Shown piece after piece: positions 9,070 to 17,218 of a stretch of 64,000 bases of DNA. This DNA is from Rhodoferax sp. AJA081-3 (GTDB taxonomy: Bacteria; Pseudomonadota; Gammaproteobacteria; Burkholderiales; Burkholderiaceae_C). The translations under genes were made by a program, and so were the position numbers. The notes under the pieces are model-generated. The model was not told the DNA's origin. It saw only the letters and a list, made by a program, of their open reading frames with translations, and did no database searches. Each line of letters starts with the position of its first letter. Position 1 is the stretch's first letter. The stretch lies in assembly GCF_017798165.1 (NCBI RefSeq), contig NZ_CP059068.1, forward strand, positions 4,154,001 through 4,218,000. The letters are read 5' to 3'.

Positions 9070-9821
9070 CAGGGGCAGCGCACCGTATTACCAGCGCCCA
9101 GCTGGCAGGCTTTGCCATCTTCACGCACCAGCCCGGTACCCTGCTGCTTGAAATAGCGTTGGCCCGCGTCGTCCGAACACTGGTTGCCGCTGCAGGTGGT
9201 GATCCGCGGTGGTCCCATGGGCCGTACGCTGGGCCGCAGCACCACAATTGGCTGCTCTGGCAGCACGTTGGCCCCATGGCACATTGCCACCTGGCGCACT
9301 TTGTCCCTCGGGAATGCCCCCGTGCGCTCCACGCTGCGCACGCAATCGCGAATGGCGGATTCCGACATGCCGTTCTGGCGCTGGCTGGCACCCGCCGTAC
9401 GGCACGCCACATACATTTCGGCTCGGATGTCTTCTGTGACCGACTGCCGCTCCACATCGCGCATGCAGTTGGCATAAGCGGCTTCGTCACTCTGGGCCTT
9501 CTGCGCCTGCTGCTGCGCAGCCGCGGCGGCCTGGGCTTGCGCCTGCTGGCGGCTGTTGGCCTCTGCCGCCGCGTGCTCGCGTTGCGTGGTTTCTACGTGT
9601 GTGGCGGAGGCTTTATCCCTTTGCGCCTGATCTCGCAGCGCAGAGCCGTCCAGAGTGTTGGCACTGGTGTCCACGGGCTTGACGGATTGCGTGCTGTCCG
9701 GGCAGGCCACATTGCTGTAGGTGATCTTGCCGTCGGCGGCAGTGCATTTGATGGTTTGGGCTTGTGTGGCGGTGCCAACCAGGCAGAGTAAATAGGCGGT
9801 GATGCGCAAGTAGCGATTCAT
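9069..9821 (-). CDS. DUF4124-domain periplasmic protein
   Basis: A 250-aa protein with a signal peptide (cleavage after about residue 21, Thr-Gln-Ala). The DUF4124 motif follows directly: IKCTAADGKITYSNVACP with its two cysteines. A Gln/Ala-rich, probably coiled-coil stretch covers residues about 85-110. A cysteine-containing C-terminal part has six more Cys, in pairs that could form disulphides. DUF4124 proteins are common in betaproteobacteria and their role is not established. The gene lies between the two SpoIIAA-like paralogues on the opposite strand. Confidence 0.75.
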   Translation of the reverse strand: MNRYLRITAYLLCLVGTATQAQTIKCTAADGKITYSNVACPDSTQSVKPVDTSANTLDGSALRDQAQRDKASATHVETTQREHAAAEANSRQQAQAQAAAAAQQQAQKAQSDEAAYANCMRDVERQSVTEDIRAEMYVACRTAGASQRQNGMSESAIRDCVRSVERTGAFPRDKVRQVAMCHGANVLPEQPIVVLRPSVRPMGPPRITTCSGNQCSDDAGQRYFKQQGTGLVREDGKACQLGAGNTVRCP

Positions 9822-9979
9822 GTCAGTCTTTCTGCCGCCGCTTGGGGTACGTGCGTGCTGGTGTTGGACGATGGCCTGGGAGATTCGCCCGTCAGTTTAA
9901 CCACCCGTTGCCGGGTGTGCCAGCCTTTACGGTCCAGCACGATGCCGTAAACTCAATCGCACACACAAGGCTGGCAAAA

Positions 9980-10450
9980 ATGACAAACCCTGAACAGCAC
10001 ACGACGGTTGCGTCAACCGATTTCAAGGTTGGGCAATTTGCGATGCATGGTCAGGTCAAGCTCACGACGGATGGCAACATCCTGTTGTACGAGTCCACTG
10101 GCCCCTTCAATATTGAGACCATCAAGGCTTTCACGGCTGCGCGGGCCAGCATTCACCTGAAGTTGGACGCATCGAAGCCTTATGCAGCGATTGTTCACTG
10201 GCGCAACAGCGCGCTGATGCCCTTGGACGCCTTTGCGGCCTACGAGGCTGGATACGTCAAATTTTTGCGGGAGAACCAGTGCCCACATGCACTGGCATGG
10301 GCGTCGGGCCCAGACGTGGAGGGCATGGACTTCATGATCGCGCGGTTCACCAAGGTCTTTGACGAGCACGGCATCAACTTCAAGTGTTTTGCCACCACGG
10401 CAGAGGCGAGGAGCTGGGTTGACAGCTACAACATCAACTCCGCTAGCTAG
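9980..10450 (+). CDS. SpoIIAA/STAS-like protein, copy 2
   Basis: A 156-aa protein, exactly the length of the paralogue at 8482-8952. Shared blocks are DGNILLYESTGPFN (near residue 34), VEGMDFMIA, and a C-terminal TTAEARSWVD helix. I chose the ATG at 9980 rather than an in-frame start 138 bp upstream, because homology begins here and the extension has no counterpart in copy 1. It is transcribed away from the DUF4124 gene, with about 160 bp between the two starts for divergent promoters. Probably a local duplication that the DUF4124 gene now separates. Function unknown. Confidence 0.6.
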   Translation: MTNPEQHTTVASTDFKVGQFAMHGQVKLTTDGNILLYESTGPFNIETIKAFTAARASIHLKLDASKPYAAIVHWRNSALMPLDAFAAYEAGYVKFLRENQCPHALAWASGPDVEGMDFMIARFTKVFDEHGINFKCFATTAEARSWVDSYNINSAS

Positions 10451-10473
10451 TGGAGCGTGTTTCTTCAGTTGAG

Positions 10474-10548
10474 TGGTCCCGCTGACAGGAATCGAACCTG
10501 TATCTAGCACTTAGGAGGCACTCGTTCTATCCATTGAACTACAGCGAG
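10474..10548 (-). tRNA. tRNA-Arg (anticodon CCU)
   Basis: A 75-nt tRNA with encoded CCA at the 3' end (10474-10476). The acceptor stem CTCGCTG pairs with CAGCGGG. The D arm is GTTC/GAAC. The anticodon stem AGTGC/GTGCT encloses the loop CTCCTAA, giving anticodon CCU, which reads AGG. The T arm contains GGTTCGATTCC. Confidence 0.95.
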
Positions 10549-10585
10549 ACTGGCAATATTGTAAGGGTGCCGCTGCAGCCCTATT

Positions 10586-10662
10586 CAGCTGGGGACAGAG
10601 CTGAAGGTCTGTCCCGCAAAACCTAATCAGTTGAGGACAGAGCTAAAGATCTGTCCCGCAAA
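10586..10662. repeat. Tandem pair of 35-bp palindromic units
   Basis: Two near-identical 35-bp units at 10586-10620 and 10628-10662, differing at four positions. Each contains the inverted repeat GGACAGA...TCTGTCC followed by CGCAAA. They lie between the tRNA and the 3' end of the vWA gene (stop at 10667) and could act as transcript ends or as REP-like elements. A related palindrome occurs at 27419-27456. Confidence 0.7.
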
Positions 10663-10666
10663 GACA

Positions 10667-11881
10667 TTATTTCGTCAAATGCCGCATCGCCTCTTCCAGC
10701 CCCTTGAGGGTCAGCGGATACATGCGGTTGTGCATGATCTGCTGGATCACGCTTATGCTCTGGCGGTACTGCCACACGCCCTGGGGCTCGGGGTTGATCC
10801 AGGCGAACTTGGGGAAGGCGTGGATCAGGCGCTGCAGCCACTCGGCGCCGGGCTCGGGGTTGTTGTATTCCACGCTGCCGCCGGGTTGCAGAATCTCATA
10901 CGGGCTCATCGTGGCGTCGCCGACAAAGATCAGCTTGTAGTCCTTGTTGTACTTGCGGATGATGTCCCAGGTCTCAAACTTTTCGGCAAAGCGGCGGCGG
11001 TTGTTCTTCCACATGAAGTCGTACACGCAGTTGTGGAAGTAATAGAACTCCAGGTGCTTGAACTCGGTCTTGGTGGCGCTAAACAGTTCTTCTACGCGGG
11101 CAATGTGTTCGTCCATGGTGCCGCCCACGTCCATCAGCAGCAGCACCTTGACGTTGTTGTGCCGCTCGGGCCGCATCTTGATGTCCAGGTAGCCGGCATT
11201 GGCCGCCGTTTTGCTGATGGTTTCGTCCAGGTCCAGCTCGTCCTCATGGCCTTCGCGGGCAAACTTGCGCAGGCGGCGCAGCGCCACCTTGATGTTGCGC
11301 GTGCCCAGCTCCTGGGTGTCGTCGTAGTCCTTGTAGCTGCGCTGGTCCCAGACCTTGACCGCGCTTTTGTTGCGACCCTTGTCCTGCCCAATGCGTATGC
11401 CCTGGGGGTTCTGGCCATAGGCACCAAAAGGCGATGTACCGCCGGTGCCTATCCACTTGCTGCCGCCTTCGTGGCGTTCCTTTTGCTCTTCAAAGCGCTT
11501 CTTCAGCGTCTCCATCAGCTCGTCCCAACCCAGCTTCTGGATCTTGGCCAGCTCTTCGGGGCTGAGGTTGAGCTCCAGGTTCTTGCGCAGCCATTCCAGC
11601 GGCACTTCTTTGGTGAAGTCGGCCGCCATCTCAATGCCCTTGAAGTAGGCGCCAAAGGCACGGTCGAACTTGTCGTAGTGCTTTTCGTCCTTCACCAGCG
11701 TGGTGCGGCTCAGGTAATAAAAGTCGTCGATCTTGTAGCCGCTGGGCTCGGAGTCATCGTCCGGTTGCGCCGTGTTGGGGCCGACCACGCCTTTTTGCAG
11801 CGCCTCGATCAGCGTCAGGTATTCCTTGACCGAAACCGGCAGCTTGGCCGAACGCAGGGTGTAGAAAAAATCAAGCAGCAT
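10667..11881 (-). CDS. CoxE-like vWA-domain protein
   Basis: A 404-aa soluble protein of the CoxE/vWA family. A helical N-terminal half (residues 1-230) is followed by a von Willebrand factor A domain. Its metal-binding site near residue 250 reads DVGGTMD, a form of DxGxS seen in this family with Thr in place of Ser. Family members work with MoxR-type AAA ATPases as chaperones that insert metal or activate target enzymes. A MoxR gene lies 1.7 kb upstream on the same strand (13596-14450), but four other genes separate them. The natural client is not identifiable here. Confidence 0.85.
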   Translation of the reverse strand: MLLDFFYTLRSAKLPVSVKEYLTLIEALQKGVVGPNTAQPDDDSEPSGYKIDDFYYLSRTTLVKDEKHYDKFDRAFGAYFKGIEMAADFTKEVPLEWLRKNLELNLSPEELAKIQKLGWDELMETLKKRFEEQKERHEGGSKWIGTGGTSPFGAYGQNPQGIRIGQDKGRNKSAVKVWDQRSYKDYDDTQELGTRNIKVALRRLRKFAREGHEDELDLDETISKTAANAGYLDIKMRPERHNNVKVLLLMDVGGTMDEHIARVEELFSATKTEFKHLEFYYFHNCVYDFMWKNNRRRFAEKFETWDIIRKYNKDYKLIFVGDATMSPYEILQPGGSVEYNNPEPGAEWLQRLIHAFPKFAWINPEPQGVWQYRQSISVIQQIMHNRMYPLTLKGLEEAMRHLTK

Positions 11882-11936
11882 GGGTGCTCTCCAAATCAGT
11901 TTGAGGCGCGGGCTACGTCGGGATGGGACAGGATGC

Positions 11937-12341
11937 TCACAACCAATCCTCCACTTTTAGTCCCTTCACGCGTTTGAACTCGCGGGTGTTGCGGGTCACC
12001 ATGGTGAGCCCGTGGGCTTTGGCGTGCGCAGCCAACCATAGGTCGTTAGGGCCAATAGGTGTGCCTTTTGCGCGCAAGTCTGCACGGATGGCGCCATAGA
12101 TGGCTCCCACGTCGGCCTCCATGGGCAGCACACCAAAGAAGTCGATCAGGCGTTTGGCGCGCTTTTCACGCAGAGCGGATACCGGGGCATGGGTTACGCC
12201 GTAGAAGTATTCACCCGTGGTAATGACCGACAGCACAGCGTCGCCCTTGGCAAGGGTTTGCAGGCGTGTGTTGATCACTTCGTCCTGGCCTTTGACCATC
12301 AAGGAAAACACGTCAGTGTCCAACAGGTATTTGGGCTGCAT
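11937..12341 (-). CDS. vapC: VapC-like PIN-domain toxin
   Basis: A 134-aa PIN-domain ribonuclease. The expected acidic residues are visible: Asp in LLDTDVFS at the N-terminus, Glu in ITTGEYFYG (about residue 44), and Asp in GPNDLWLAAHA (about 98), followed by VTRN. PIN toxins cleave RNA, commonly initiator tRNA, in a metal-dependent way. The gene starts 11 bp behind the VapB-like antitoxin gene, the usual order. All catalytic positions appear intact, so the toxin is probably functional. Confidence 0.85.
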   Translation of the reverse strand: MQPKYLLDTDVFSLMVKGQDEVINTRLQTLAKGDAVLSVITTGEYFYGVTHAPVSALREKRAKRLIDFFGVLPMEADVGAIYGAIRADLRAKGTPIGPNDLWLAAHAKAHGLTMVTRNTREFKRVKGLKVEDWL

Positions 12342-12352
12342 GGTCTGCAGGA

Positions 12353-12688
12353 TCAGCGTGCGGTGGCGCGGGGGCGACGGCGCGTAGGCGGCGACTCGGC
12401 CATAGGCTCATCCAGTGCCGGCAGGTCGTCGTCCAGATGGTCCATAGCCTTGTCCAGGGCGCGACCTTCGGCTGCGCTCAGGGGCGGTAGATCGCTCAGT
12501 GCTTCGGCTGCTGTTGTTGGGGCAGGGCGCAGCACGATGGATTTCCCCTCTCGGAAGATTTCCACCCGTTTGGTGTGGAACTGAAACTCTTTGGGGATGC
12601 GGATGGCCTGGCTGTTTCCAGACTGGAACACCGTGGTTTCCACGGGGCTCTGCGTCTTTAAGGCTTTGGCGGGTATGCGGGCGTTCAT
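12353..12688 (-). CDS. vapB: VapB-like antitoxin (AbrB/MazE-type)
   Basis: A 111-aa protein with an N-terminal swapped-hairpin AbrB-type DNA-binding domain (residues about 15-60; FQSGNSQAIRIPKEF). An acidic, proline-rich and then arginine-rich tail would wrap around the toxin. The sequence between the start and the GNAT gene contains TATATTGCGAGTGTATATAC, a near-palindrome that could be the autoregulatory operator. The tail ends in an Arg-rich run (RRRPRATAR), which is unusual for an antitoxin tail. Confidence 0.8.
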   Translation of the reverse strand: MNARIPAKALKTQSPVETTVFQSGNSQAIRIPKEFQFHTKRVEIFREGKSIVLRPAPTTAAEALSDLPPLSAAEGRALDKAMDHLDDDLPALDEPMAESPPTRRRPRATAR

Positions 12689-12743
12689 GGCGGCCTCCTT
12701 TTGTATATTGCGAGTGTATATACGCAGGATCTCGGTGTCCAGT

Positions 12744-13340
12744 TCAGCCGCGCGGCTTGTCCAGCAAATACAGCAGCTGTGCCTTGGCCTCCGGCCATTC
12801 GCCGGAGCGCATGCTGTACATCACGGTGTCGCGTATGGTGCCGTCGCGGCGCAGTGCGTGGCCGCGGATCACGCCGTCTTTTTTGGCGCCCAGGCGCTCA
12901 ATGGCGGCTTGGGAAGCAAAGTTGTAGTTATCGGTACGCCAGCCCACCACGTGGCAGCCCAGTGTCTCGAAGGCGTGGGTCAACAGCAGCAGTTTGGCGG
13001 TGGTGTTGACATGGCTGCGCTGGCTGCTTTTGCCGTACCAGGTCCAGCCGATCTCCACGCGCTTCAGGGCGGGCACGATGTCGTGGTAGCTGGTGCAGCC
13101 CAGCACCTTGCCGGTGGCGCTCTCCAGCACGGCAAAGGCGAAGCGGTTGCCGGCTTCGCGCTGTGACAGTGCGTTGTCGATGTAGCTGCGGGTTTGCTCG
13201 GGCTCGGGTACGGACGTGACGCGAATGGTCCACAGCGCGCCATCGGCGGCGGCGGCGCGCAGACCTTCTTCATGTGCCAGCGTCAGGGGCACCAGGTCCA
13301 CGCCGCGGGCGGACAGGGTGACGGGTTCTACAAAGGCCAT
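12744..13340 (-). CDS. GNAT-family N-acetyltransferase
   Basis: A 198-aa acetyltransferase of the RimJ/RimL-like group. Visible elements are the N-terminal VDLVPLTLAHEEGL, the central ALKRVEIGWTWYG strand, VNTTAKLLLLTHAFETLG (the acetyl-CoA-binding region) and NFASQAAIERLGAKKDG. These proteins transfer acetyl from acetyl-CoA to an N-terminal amine or a small molecule; the substrate is unknown. The ATG at 13340 was chosen because family homology begins there; it lies 8 bp behind the stop of the upstream 78-aa gene. Confidence 0.8.
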   Translation of the reverse strand: MAFVEPVTLSARGVDLVPLTLAHEEGLRAAAADGALWTIRVTSVPEPEQTRSYIDNALSQREAGNRFAFAVLESATGKVLGCTSYHDIVPALKRVEIGWTWYGKSSQRSHVNTTAKLLLLTHAFETLGCHVVGWRTDNYNFASQAAIERLGAKKDGVIRGHALRRDGTIRDTVMYSMRSGEWPEAKAQLLYLLDKPRG

Positions 13341-13348
13341 GGTGCGGT

Positions 13349-13585
13349 TCAGTCCTTGGAGTCTTTGGTGGCTTTGGCGGCCTGCGCGGCGCGCCACATG
13401 CGGGCCAGCTTCACACCCAGGCCAGAGCCCAGGCCTACCAGCAGGATGGCACCCATGCTGGTGTTGCCGTAACCCGGTGCAAAAATGTCCAGACCCAGCA
13501 GGCGGCCGATCCAGAAGCCCAGCAACGCGCCGCCGACAAAACCCACGGCGTCGGACAAACCCTCTAACAATGGATTGTTTTGCAT
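13349..13585 (-). CDS. Small glycine-rich membrane protein
   Basis: A 78-aa protein with two hydrophobic segments rich in glycine (about residues 12-31 and 43-62; GFVGGALLGFWIG and MGAILLVGLGSGLGV) and a basic, lysine-rich tail. No family recognised. It lies between moxR (10 bp upstream) and the GNAT gene (8 bp downstream), so it is probably translated from the same transcript. Confidence 0.6.
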   Translation of the reverse strand: MQNNPLLEGLSDAVGFVGGALLGFWIGRLLGLDIFAPGYGNTSMGAILLVGLGSGLGVKLARMWRAAQAAKATKDSKD

Positions 13586-13595
13586 AGGGTGTGGC

Positions 13596-14450
13596 TTAGC
13601 GGTTGTGGCGCTGCATGAACATCAGTTTTTCAAACAGTGTGGTGTCCTGCTCGTTCTTCAGCAGGGCGCCCACCAGTGGGGGCACGGCCATTTTGTCGTC
13701 CTTGGTGTGCAGGGCTTCGGCGGGGATGTCTTCGGCCAGCAGCAGCTTGAGCCAGTCCAGCAGTTCGCTGGTGGAGGGCTTTTTCTTCAGGCCGGGCAGG
13801 TTGCGCACGTCAAAAAACGTCTTCATGGCCGCACTGAGCAACTCTTTTTTGATGCCGGGGAAGTGCACATCCACAATACTTTGCATGGTGGGCGCATCGG
13901 GAAACTTGATGTAGTGGAAGAAGCAGCGGCGCAAAAAGGCGTCGGGCAGCTCTTTTTCGTTGTTGGAGGTGATGAACACCAGCGGGCGGTGTTTGGCCTT
14001 GATCAGCTCGCGGGTTTCGTAGCAATAAAACTCCATGCGGTCGATTTCGCGCAGCAGGTCGTTGGGGAATTCGATGTCGGCCTTGTCGATCTCGTCGATC
14101 AGCAGTGCGACGGGTTTGTCGGCCGTAAAAGCCTGCCACAACACACCCTTGATGATGTAGTTGTGGATGTCTTTGACGCGCTCGCCGCCGTCAATGTCGG
14201 ACAGTTGCGAGTCGCGCAGACGACTCACGGCGTCATATTCATACAGGCCTTGCTGGGCCTTGGTGGTGGATTTGATGTGCCACTGCAGCAGGGGCATGTC
14301 CAGCGCCTGGGCCACTTCTTCGGCCAGCATGGTTTTGCCGGTGCCGGGTTCACCCTTGACCAGCAGCGGGCGCTGCAGCGTGATGGCCGCGTTGACCGAC
14401 AGCATCAGGTCCTGGGTGGCTACGTAGTTCTTGGTTCCGTGGAATTTCAT
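13596..14450 (-). CDS. MoxR-family AAA+ ATPase
   Basis: A 284-aa AAA+ ATPase. Walker A is GEPGTGKT at residues 33-40; Walker B is LLIDEIDKAD near 117; sensor-1 lies in PLVFITSNNEKELPDAFLRRCFFHY. MoxR ATPases act with vWA proteins to mature or activate partner enzymes. The vWA partner is probably the gene at 10667-11881. Divergent from the cytochrome c gene; about 127 bp separate the two starts. Confidence 0.9.
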   Translation of the reverse strand: MKFHGTKNYVATQDLMLSVNAAITLQRPLLVKGEPGTGKTMLAEEVAQALDMPLLQWHIKSTTKAQQGLYEYDAVSRLRDSQLSDIDGGERVKDIHNYIIKGVLWQAFTADKPVALLIDEIDKADIEFPNDLLREIDRMEFYCYETRELIKAKHRPLVFITSNNEKELPDAFLRRCFFHYIKFPDAPTMQSIVDVHFPGIKKELLSAAMKTFFDVRNLPGLKKKPSTSELLDWLKLLLAEDIPAEALHTKDDKMAVPPLVGALLKNEQDTTLFEKLMFMQRHNR

Positions 14451-14577
14451 GGTGTGGGGCGCACTGGGCGAGGGTGAGGGGCAGACAAGCAGCTTGGCGG
14501 CTGCGCAGGGCGTGAAATGCTGGTCGATATAATCAAATTTAGATTTACATCAAACATTGTCTGATTGTCCTTGCAAA

Positions 14578-15246
14578 ATGAACAAACTGTTGCTGCCCGT
14601 TTTAGTCGCTCTTGTCGCTCAAGTGACCACTTTTTCTGCCTTTGCGCAGGAAATCAAGGGAGATGCCAAGCAAGGTGAGACAAAAAATGCCATGTGCATT
14701 GGTTGCCACGGCATCGTGGGTTACCAGGCCAGCTTTCCAGAGATCCACAAGGTGCCCATGATCTCGGGTCAGGGTTCCAAGTACATCGTTTCTGCACTCA
14801 ATGCCTACAAAAAGGGCGAGCGCAAGCACCCCTCCATGCGCGGTATTGCCGATACCCTGTCGGACCAGGACGTTGCTGATCTGGCCGCGTATTACGAAGC
14901 CAGTGGCGCAGTAGCCGGCGCAGCAGCCCCTGCCAAGGCGGCGGGTGGTTCGGCGAAGGCCGAAGCCCTGTTGGCCAAGGGCTCCTGTGTGTCTTGCCAC
15001 GGTGACAACTTCAGCAAGCCGCTGGACCCCAGCTACCCCAAGATTGCAGGCCAGCACAGCGACTACTTGTTTGTGGCGCTCAAGTCCTACAAGGCAGAAA
15101 ACAAGGCCATCGTGGGCCGTGGCAATGCCATCATGGGCGGTACGGTGAAGCAGTTCACCAATGCCGAACTCAAAGAAATGGCCAACTACATTGGTAGTCT
15201 GCCGGGCGAGCTTAAAGTGGTGCCGCAGCGCCAGTTCAAACAGTAA
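14578..15246 (+). CDS. Di-haem cytochrome c (c4-like)
   Basis: A 222-aa periplasmic cytochrome with a signal peptide (residues 1-23). It has two class I haem-c modules: CIGCH at residues 40-44 and CVSCH at 137-141. The expected distal methionines lie in HPSMRGIA and GNAIMGG. Such proteins shuttle electrons from the bc1 complex to terminal oxidases, which fits the cytochrome oxidase cluster further along. I chose the ATG at 14578, directly in front of the signal peptide. A TATAAT at 14528-14533 may be its -10 element. A strong terminator follows at 15265-15290. Confidence 0.9.
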   Translation: MNKLLLPVLVALVAQVTTFSAFAQEIKGDAKQGETKNAMCIGCHGIVGYQASFPEIHKVPMISGQGSKYIVSALNAYKKGERKHPSMRGIADTLSDQDVADLAAYYEASGAVAGAAAPAKAAGGSAKAEALLAKGSCVSCHGDNFSKPLDPSYPKIAGQHSDYLFVALKSYKAENKAIVGRGNAIMGGTVKQFTNAELKEMANYIGSLPGELKVVPQRQFKQ

Positions 15247-15264
15247 AGCCGAATCATCCATACC

Positions 15265-15290
15265 AGCCGCTACCCCAGCGGCTTTTTTTT
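15265..15290 (+). terminator. Rho-independent terminator of the cytochrome c gene
   Basis: A perfect 7-bp stem AGCCGCT/AGCGGCT with a 5-nt loop runs straight into a run of eight T, 18 bp after the cytochrome stop codon. Confidence 0.9.
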
Positions 15291-15301
15291 GCCAAAAAAA
15301 T

Positions 15302-16606
15302 ATGCAACGCATTGTGATCGTAGGCGGCGGCGCCGGTGGCCTGGAGCTGGCCGTGCGCCTGGGCAACACTTTGGGCAAGCGCCAAAAAGCGCACATTACG
15401 CTGATTGACGCAGCCCGCACCCATGTCTGGAAGCCATTACTGCACCAGGTGGCCGCTGGCACGCTGGACAGCCATGCCGATGAGTTGGAGTACTTTGCGC
15501 TGGCCCGCAAACACCATTTTGAGTTCCGCCTGGGGCGCATGGACGGCCTGTCCCGCGCCGAGCGGGTGGTGTCGCTGGCGCCATCGGTGGATGAGGACGG
15601 TGAGCAGGTGCTGCCGCGCCAGACCGTGGCCTACGACCAGCTGGTGCTGGCCCTGGGCAGCCAGACCAACGACTTTGGTACCCCTGGCGCGCGCGAGCAT
15701 TGTGTGATGCTGGACACGCCGGCAGCGGCCGAACGTTTCCACCGCCTGCTGATCAACTCCTGCCTGCGCGCACAAGCCCGGGCCAAGGCGGCGGGCGAGG
15801 GGCGTTTTACCGTCACCATCATTGGTGGTGGGGCCACGGGTGTGGAGCTGTCGGCCGAGCTGCACATGACAACCAAGATTTTGTCCGGCTACGGCCTGCG
15901 TAATTTCGACCCCGAGAAGGACCTGAAAATCGTCATCGTGGACGCCTCGCCCCGCCTGCTGCAGGCGCTACCCGAGCGCCTGTCCAGCGCCGTGGCACTG
16001 GAGTTGCGCAAGCTCGACATCGAGATCCACACCAACGAGAAGGTGGTGGAGGTGTCCAAAGAGGGCGTCAAGATGGCCAGTGGCACCTTTATTCCCAGTG
16101 GCATCGTGGTGTGGGCGGCCGGTATCAAGGCGCCCGATTTTCTGAAAGACATCGACGGCCTGGAGACCAACCGCGGCAACCAACTGGTGGTGCAGCGCAC
16201 GCTGCAAACCACGCGGGACCCGGCCATCTTTGCGATGGGTGATTGCGCGGCCTGCTCGCAGGGCGAGGGCAAGCCCCTGGTGCCGCCCCGTGCGCAATCG
16301 GCGCACCAGCAGGCATCGATGCTGGCCAAGTCTTTGGTCCGTTCGCTGCAAGGCAAATCTTTGCCGGAATTCACCTACAAAGACTACGGCTCACTGGTGT
16401 CGCTGGGCGACTACAGCACCATTGGCAGCCTGATGGGCGCGATTGCCAGCGGATCGGTGTTTATCGAGGGCTACATCGCCAAGTGGATGTACTGGTGGTT
16501 GCACAAGCACCACCAGATTGCGGTGAATGGCGCGTTTCACACCTGGTTGACGACCTGGGCGGAGACGATCAACTGGGCGAAGAACCCGCGGATCAAGCTG
16601 CACTAA
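15302..16606 (+). CDS. ndh: NADH dehydrogenase type II (FAD-dependent oxidoreductase)
   Basis: A 434-aa non-proton-pumping NADH:quinone oxidoreductase. The FAD Rossmann motif IVGGGAGGLE is at the N-terminus, and the NADH motif IIGGGATGVELSAEL lies near residue 175. ATGDCAA-type FAD contact appears as FAMGDCAAC near 310. The C-terminal segment would attach it to the inner face of the membrane. I chose the ATG at 15302, just after the terminator, because the FAD motif starts 4 residues later. It overlaps the end of the convergent DUF1841 gene by 4 bp. Confidence 0.9.
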   Translation: MQRIVIVGGGAGGLELAVRLGNTLGKRQKAHITLIDAARTHVWKPLLHQVAAGTLDSHADELEYFALARKHHFEFRLGRMDGLSRAERVVSLAPSVDEDGEQVLPRQTVAYDQLVLALGSQTNDFGTPGAREHCVMLDTPAAAERFHRLLINSCLRAQARAKAAGEGRFTVTIIGGGATGVELSAELHMTTKILSGYGLRNFDPEKDLKIVIVDASPRLLQALPERLSSAVALELRKLDIEIHTNEKVVEVSKEGVKMASGTFIPSGIVVWAAGIKAPDFLKDIDGLETNRGNQLVVQRTLQTTRDPAIFAMGDCAACSQGEGKPLVPPRAQSAHQQASMLAKSLVRSLQGKSLPEFTYKDYGSLVSLGDYSTIGSLMGAIASGSVFIEGYIAKWMYWWLHKHHQIAVNGAFHTWLTTWAETINWAKNPRIKLH

Positions 16607-17037
16607 TCTCGTGTGGCTTGGCGCTGCACGCAGGCAATATAGGCGTCACCTTCGGGTGGGCGCCCGGCTTGCTGGCTTTCCCACAGCATTTTCCCCAGGC
16701 AGTCCATGGCCTCGTGGTGGGCCTGGTGCAGGGAGTCGCGTTTGTGGGTGAGTAACTCTATCGCCTGGCGTATGCCGCGGGGCTGGTCGATGCTGCACTG
16801 CTCGCTGATGGACAGGTGCATGGACAAATGCAAGAACGGGTTGGTGCGGCCCTCTTGCACCTCACCCATGCTGGCCAATGCGGCGTCTACATCGGCAAAG
16901 TCCTGGGCGTATTCCGGATGCTCGTCCATCCACTGGCTTGCTATGGTTTCAATAGCTTCCAAAGCAGACCCAGCGCGGGCTTTGGCATAAACAGAGCAAA
17001 AGAACTTGCGGACATCGGCTTGGGACGGACTGAACAT
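16603..17037 (-). CDS. DUF1841 family protein
   Basis: A 144-aa soluble protein matching DUF1841, a family of unknown function widespread in beta- and gammaproteobacteria. Typical words are NPFLHLSMHLSI, EQCSIDQPRGIR, and the C-terminal HHEAMDCLGKMLWE with conserved His. Residues about 18-34 (AKARAGSALEAIETIAS) are encoded by a copy of the dispersed repeat, an unusual in-frame insertion in the N-terminal helix. Confidence 0.85.
   Translation of the reverse strand: MFSPSQADVRKFFCSVYAKARAGSALEAIETIASQWMDEHPEYAQDFADVDAALASMGEVQEGRTNPFLHLSMHLSISEQCSIDQPRGIRQAIELLTHKRDSLHQAHHEAMDCLGKMLWESQQAGRPPEGDAYIACVQRQATRD
16939..16986 (-). repeat. Dispersed repeat copy G, inside DUF1841 gene
   Basis: A shortened copy in the coding sequence. 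On the minus strand it reads AAGCCCGCGCTGGG, a spacer, then GGAAGCTATTGAAACCATAG. It aligns with copy C (GAAGCTATCAAAATAATAG). In both genes this arm is read in the same frame, as Glu-Ala-Ile-x-x-Ile-Ala. Confidence 0.6.
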
Positions 17038-17218
17038 GGCGCAAGCTTAGCATGTGCGCCGCACCGGCATTGCGGCCTGCTTGCGGGAACTGTTTCGGGG
17101 CTGTGAAGTCTTAGTAAAGATGGCCGTGGCCGTCAGCCAGTGCGCAAACTGGTGCGTTAATGGGGCTCTTGCAGACCTGCAAACCATTTTTTTGGGGATG
17201 GATTCAAAAGGTGAACGT

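Noticed and set aside
10631..11977. Long plus-strand frame opposite the vWA gene
   Set aside because: It mirrors a well-recognised CoxE-like gene on the minus strand; its own sequence has no family signature.
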